DNA of 6,651 bases, taken from contig JAGOBT010000184.1 of NCBI GenBank assembly GCA_017999135.1, positions 1 through 6,651 on the forward strand, read 5' to 3'. Source of the stretch: Burkholderiaceae bacterium. Lineage in GTDB: Bacteria > Pseudomonadota > Gammaproteobacteria > Burkholderiales > Burkholderiaceae_C. Positions 1 to 6,000 of the stretch are shown piece by piece (positions within the stretch are counted from its first letter, which is position 1; each line of letters starts with the position of its first letter). Under the pieces are notes generated by a model. The model made no database searches, had not been told where the DNA came from, and saw only the letters and a program-made list of their open reading frames with translations. Made by a program: the position numbers and the translations under genes.

Positions 1-3000
1 CGACCTGACGCTGGGTGCCGGCGGCTTCGGCAACGGGCGCTACGAGATCGACGGCAGCGCGCACCTGCGCGTCGACCGCCATCTGGTGCTGGGCACCACC
101 GGGCAGGCCAGATTCGTGCAGCATGCGGGCGATGTCACCGTCGCGGGTGAGGTCGCGCTGGCACGGCACGGCCAGCCCGCCAGCTACCAGCTGCTGGGCG
201 GCACGCTGCGGGCCGGCGGCCTGTGGCTCAACACCGGCAGCAGTTTCAGCGCGGGGCTGGGCACCGCCTCGATCGACAGCGCCACCGTCTACGCCGGCAC
301 GCTGGACCTGGGCCGCCATGCCGACCTGGTGCTGCAACCCGGCGCAGCGGCGCCGGTGCACCGCATGGGGCAGCTGCAGCTGCATGGCGGCACGCTGCAG
401 GCGGGCAAGCTGAGCATCCTGCCCGGCGGCAGCCTGCACCAGGACGGCGGCGACCTCGATGTGCTGCAGATCGTCTTCGACCACGGCAACGTCACCGGCG
501 AGCTGCAGAACAAGCGGCTGCTCACGGTGCTGGGGCCGGCGCCGGCGCTGTTCGGCGGCCGGCTGCGCAACGAGGGGCAGGTGGAGCTGCTGGCCGACTT
601 CGAGGCCGCCGACGGCCTGGAGAACCGGTCCGACTTCAACATCGCCGCCGACCGCCGTGTCACCCTGCTGGGCCGGGGCCTGGACAACCAGGGGTCGATG
701 GTGGTGCGCGGCCAGCTGAAGGCGAGCGACACCCACAACAGCGGCCGCCTGCGGCTGGACGGCGGCAGCCACGTCACCCGGTTCCTGCAGGTGGCCGATG
801 GCGACAGAGGCCCGGCGCAAACCATGCTGACGGGCGGCCTGCTGCAGGTGGAACAGACCAGCACCATCGGTGCGTCCGACACGCCGGGCGTATTTTTCCA
901 GGAAGGCGGCACGCACCAGGTGGGCCTGATGCTGAAGGTGGACCGCGCCGGCCGCTACACGCTGGTGGGCGGGCGCATCGCGGCCACCGCACTGCTCAAC
1001 GAGGGCTTGCTCGAGCTGACGGCAGGCACGCTGGACACCCGCGCCGAGAACGCTGGCCTGGCCACCTGGCAGGGCACCGGCGACATCGGCGGCGACGGCA
1101 GCTTCCGCAACCTGTCGGGCCACAGCTTCACCACGTCGGCCAGCGGCGCCTTTGCGCCGGCCTTGCACAACCGGGGCGAGTGGCAGAAGAACGGCGCCGG
1201 CACGCAGGTGTTCACCGGCACAGTGCAGCAGGACGGCAGCCTGCTGGTCAACGCCGGCACGCTGCGGCTGGAAGGCGCCGCCAGCGGCAGTGGCGCCACC
1301 AGCATCGCCACCGGCGCGGCGGTGCAGCTGGCCGGCGGCGCCAGCCACGCCTTCTCGGGCGCCTTCAACAACAACGGCCAGGTGCGCATCGAGACCGGGA
1401 GCACGGCGCGCTTCAGCGGCAGCGGCCTGCACACCGGCCGCTTCGACGTGCAGGCCGGCGCGGCCCTGCAGGTGGCCGCCATCTCCTGGACGTTCAACGG
1501 CCTGGGCACCGGCATCGACGGCAAGGGCGACGTCACCTTCAGCGACGGGCTCACGCGCTTCGGCGCCGGCAGCGCCTTCAGCGCCACCGGCCCGCTGCAC
1601 CTGGACGGCGGCGTGCTGCGCTTCCTGGCCGGCAGCACGATGGCGCTGCCCACCAGCTTCGCGGTGCGGGGCACGGTGCTGGAGCTGTCGACCGGTGCCG
1701 ACCAGACCTACGGCCGCGACATCCTGCTGGCCGCCGGCGGCCTGGGTGGCAGCGATGCGATGACGCTCACCGCCGGCCGGCTGGACTGGCAGGGCGGCAC
1801 GCTGTTCGGCCCCGGCAGCCTCACGCTGCAGGCCGGCACGCTGCTGCAGTTGGCCGGCGATGACACCCGCACGCTGGAACGGCATCTGGTGGTGCAGGGC
1901 CAGATGGCATGGACCGCCGGCAGCGTGGTCGGCAGCGGGCTGCTGCAGGTGGCCCCCGGCGGCGCGGCCTCGGTGCAGGCCAACGGCCTGTTCCAGCCCG
2001 ACCTGCTGCTGCAGGGCCGCTTCACGGTGGACGCGCCGGGCGCCGTGGCGCACTTCAACGGCGCCTTCACCGCCGAGACCGATGTGCGTGTGCGGGCCGG
2101 CACGCTGCGCCTGTCGGGCCAGGGCGGCAGCACGGCAGCCCTGCTGGTCGACGCCAACGGCAACGCCGACTTTGCCGGCGGCCGCTTCGTCTTCGACGGC
2201 AGCGGCGCCCGCCTGGCGGGCGCCGGGCAGGCGCTGTTCTCGGGCGGCAGCGTGGTCTTCCGCAACGGTGCCACCTACGGCGTGCTGGGCTCCGAACGCA
2301 TCGAGGGCGGCACGCTGGAGCTGGCCGCCGGCAGCCTGCACAGCTTCAATCCGGGCCTGGTGATCACCGGCGGCGGCAGCCTGTTGCTGGGCACCGGCCA
2401 GGTGGTCACCCTGCCGGCCGACCTGCGGCTGGAAGGCGGCTGGCTGGGCGGCAGCGACACCCGGCAGATCGCGGCCGGGCGGGTGGCCACCTGGTCCGGC
2501 GGCGGCCTCACCGGCGGCGCGCTGGACGTGCTGGCCGGCGGCCGGCTGCAGGTGGTGCCGGGCGGGCCCAAGACGCTGGACACCACGCTGCGCAACGCCG
2601 GCACGCTCGCCTGGTCGGGCGGCGACATCGGTGGCACCGGCCAGCTGCTCAATGCCGCCGGCGGGTTGGTCACGGCCACCGGCACCGGCACGCTGTTCGC
2701 TGACCTGGGCAACGCCGGGCTGCTGCGGGTGGACGCCCCGAACCGGACGCTGGCGCTGCGTGGCGCCTTCAGCCACAGCGGCATGCTGGACCTGCGCGGC
2801 GGCACGCTGGACGTGCTGGGCCCGTTCGCCAACCTGGCCGGCGGCACCCTGACCGGCGGCAGCTACCTGCTGCGCGGCACGCTGCGCCACACCGGCGCGG
2901 GCATCCGCAGCATCGCCGCCGACGTCACCCTGGCCGGCACCGGCGCCTTCCTGCGCAACGGCAGCCAGCAGAACCTGTTCGACACGCTGGAGGTGGTGGC

Positions 3001-6000
3001 CGCCGGCGGCCGCCTCACCGTGGCCGACGGGCGTGACTTCACCCTGGCCAGCCGCCCGCTGTCCATCGAGGGGGAGTTCCGCGTGGGTGACGGGTCCAGC
3101 TTCTTCGCGCAGGCCGGCAACCTGGCCGGCAGCGGCCTGCTGCGGGTGGCCAGCGGCGGCCTGCTGGTGTGGGGTGGCGCCACGCTCAACAGCACCGGCA
3201 CGCTGCAGGTCGATGCGGGCGGCGTGCTGCGCATCGGCGGCGGCGGCAACCACGACCTGGAACGCCGCACGCTGGTCAATGACGGCACGGTGGTCTGGGA
3301 CGGCGGCGCCCTGCGCGGCGGCAGCGGCACCACCTACATCAACAACGGCCTCTGGCGCGACGAGAGCAGCGGCAACGCCGAGTTCAACCGCGCCTACGGC
3401 GGCCACGACGGGGCCTTCGTCAACACCGGCACCTACCGCAAGACCACCGACACCGTCACCACCTTCGCCCACACGCTGCGCAACCAGGGGGTGTTCGAGG
3501 TGCAGGCCGGCACGCTGCGCCTGGCCGGCAACAGCACGCATGCGGGCGGCTCGCGCTTCGTGGTGCTGCCCGGCAGCCTGCTTGAGCTGCAGGGCGCGCA
3601 GACCTTCGACGACGGCGTCACGCTGGTCGGGCCCACCCGGCTGCTGGGCCAGGCCACCGCCAGCGGGCAGATGCGTGCATCGGCCTTCGAGATCGCCGGC
3701 GGCAACCTGCAGGGCACCCACCGGCTGGACGGCAGCTACCGCTGGACCGGCGGCACCCTGAACGGCGAGGGCCGCACCACCATCGCCAGCACCGCGCAGT
3801 TCACCATCGCCGGCGGTGGCCACCATGACCTGGAGCGCCGCCTGCTCGTCAACGACGGCACGGTGGTGTGGGAGGCCGGCACCCTGCGCGGCGGCAGCGG
3901 CACGGCCTACACCAACAACGGCCTGTGGCTGGACCAGACCATGGCCAGCGCCGAGTTCAACCGCGCCTATGGCGGCCACGACGGCGAATTCCTCAACACC
4001 GGCACCTACCGCAAGACCGGCGCCAGCGTCACCACCTTCGCCCACACGCTGCGCAACCAGGGCCTGTTCGACGTGCAGGCCGGCACCTTGCACCTGGCCG
4101 GCGCCAGCAGCTTCGAGACGGGCTCGCAGGTCACCGTGGCCACCGACGCACTGCTCGATCTGCGCGGCGCCCATGTCATCGCCGATGGTGTCACCCTGAG
4201 CGGCCCCACCCGGCTGTTCGGCAATGCCATCGTCAGCGGCCACCTCACTGCCTCGGCCTTCGAGATCGCTGGCGGCGTGCTGGCGGGCACGCACACGCTG
4301 CACGGGCAGTTCCGCTGGACCGGCGGCAACCTCAATGGCAGCGGCACCACCACCATCGCCAGCGACGGCGTGTTCACCATCGCCAGCGGTGGCCACCGCG
4401 ACCTGGAGCGCCACCTGCTCGTCAACGACGGCACGGTGGTGTGGGAAGGCGGCACCCTGCGTGGCGGCAGCGGCACGGCCTACAACAACAACGGCCTGTG
4501 GCTGGACCAGACCGTGGCCAGCACCGAGTTCAACCGCGCCTATGGCGGCCATGACGGGGAATTCGTCAACACCGGCACCTACCGCAAGACCGCCGCCAGC
4601 GTGACCACCTTCGCCCACACGCTGCGCAACCAGGGCCTGTTCGCGGTGGACGCCGGCACGCTGCGGCTGGCCGGCAGCACCACGCACGCCACCGGCTCGC
4701 GCATCCGCGTGGCCAACGGCGCCCTGCTCGATCTGCAGGCCAGCCAGGCCTTCCAGGACGGCGTCACGCTGACCGGCGCCACCCGGCTGCTGGGCAGCGC
4801 CACCGTCACTGGCCACCTCACCGCATCCGCCTTCGAGATCGCCGACGGGGTGCTGGGCGGCGAGCACACGCTGCACGGCAACTACCGCTGGACCGGCGGC
4901 ACCCTCAACGGTGGCGGCCTCACCGTCATCGCCAGCGATGGCGTGTTCAGCGTGGCCGGCGGCGGGCACCACGACCTGGAGCGCCGCCTGCTGATCAACC
5001 GCGGTGAACTGCGCTGGGAGGCCGGCACCCTGCGCGGCGGCAGCGGCACCACGATCGAGAACGCCGGCCTGTGGCACGACCTGACCACCGGCAGCAACGA
5101 GATCAACCAGGCCTACGGCGGCCACGTGGGCCGCATGCTCAACAGCGGCACCTACCTGAAGACCGGCACCGGCACCACGCGCATCGTCGGCCTGCCATTC
5201 GACAACACCGGCACCGTGTCGATCGACGCCGGCGAGCTGGCCCTGCACGGCGGCGGCACGCTGGCCGGCAGCAGCCGCATCGGCATCGGCGAAGGCGCGA
5301 CGCTGGGCATCCGCAGCACGGTCAGCTTCCTGGCCGGCAGCCAGACCTCGGGCCCCGGCACGGTGCTGGTGACCGACGGCGTGGCGCAGGTGCAGGGGGC
5401 GGTGACCTTCGCCCACCTGGTGTTCGACAGCGGCGGGCAGCTCAGCGGCACGCACACGCTGGCGGGCGACATCCGCTGGGTGGGCGGCAGCTGGAACGGC
5501 GCCGGCACCACCACCATCGCCCGCGGCGCACAGCTGACAGTGACCAGCGGCGGCCACCACGACCTGGAGCGCCGCCTGCTGGTCAACGACGGCACGGTGG
5601 TGTGGGACGCCGGCACCCTGCGCGGCGGCAGCGGCACGGCCTACACCAACAACGGCCTGTGGCTGGACCAGACCGCAGGCAACACCGAGATCAACCGCGC
5701 CTATGGCGGCCACGACGGGGAATTCCTCAACGCCGGCACCTACCGCAAGACCGCCGCCAGCGTGACCACCTTCGCCCACACGTTGCGCAACCAGGGCCTG
5801 GTCGAGGTGGACGCCGGCACGCTGCGCCTGGCCGGCAGCACCACGCACGCCACCGGCTCGCGCATGCGCGTGGCCAGCGGCGCACTGCTCGATCTGCAGG
5901 GCAGCCAGGTCGTCCAGGACGGCGTCACCCTGACCGGCCCGGCCCGGCTGCTGGGCAGCGCCACCGTCACCGGCCACCTCGCGGCATCGGCCTTCGAGAT

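Noticed and set aside
955..1674. Antisense open frame of 239 codons, with similar ones at 289-912 and 1708-2274
   Set aside because: Pro/Ser/Arg/Val-rich products with no motifs. They mirror the GC-biased codons of the main gene, and the antisense frames inside the array simply repeat with its period.
223..1863. Open frame of 546 codons on the + strand, one base ahead of the main frame
   Set aside because: Its product is an Arg/Gly/His/Pro-rich low-complexity chain typical of a shifted reading of GC-rich repeats. The overlapping main frame carries all the coherent motifs and spans the whole window.
3868..4554. Open frame of 228 codons within the array in the +1-shifted frame
   Set aside because: Repeat-derived shadow: the product is Gln/Arg/His-rich and repeats with the 573-bp period of the real frame.
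5160..5476. The 15-bp length difference in R4 as a frameshift or broken repeat
   Set aside because: The difference is a multiple of three. The frame stays open, and the R4 motifs resume in phase (GTHTL, W at 5477).
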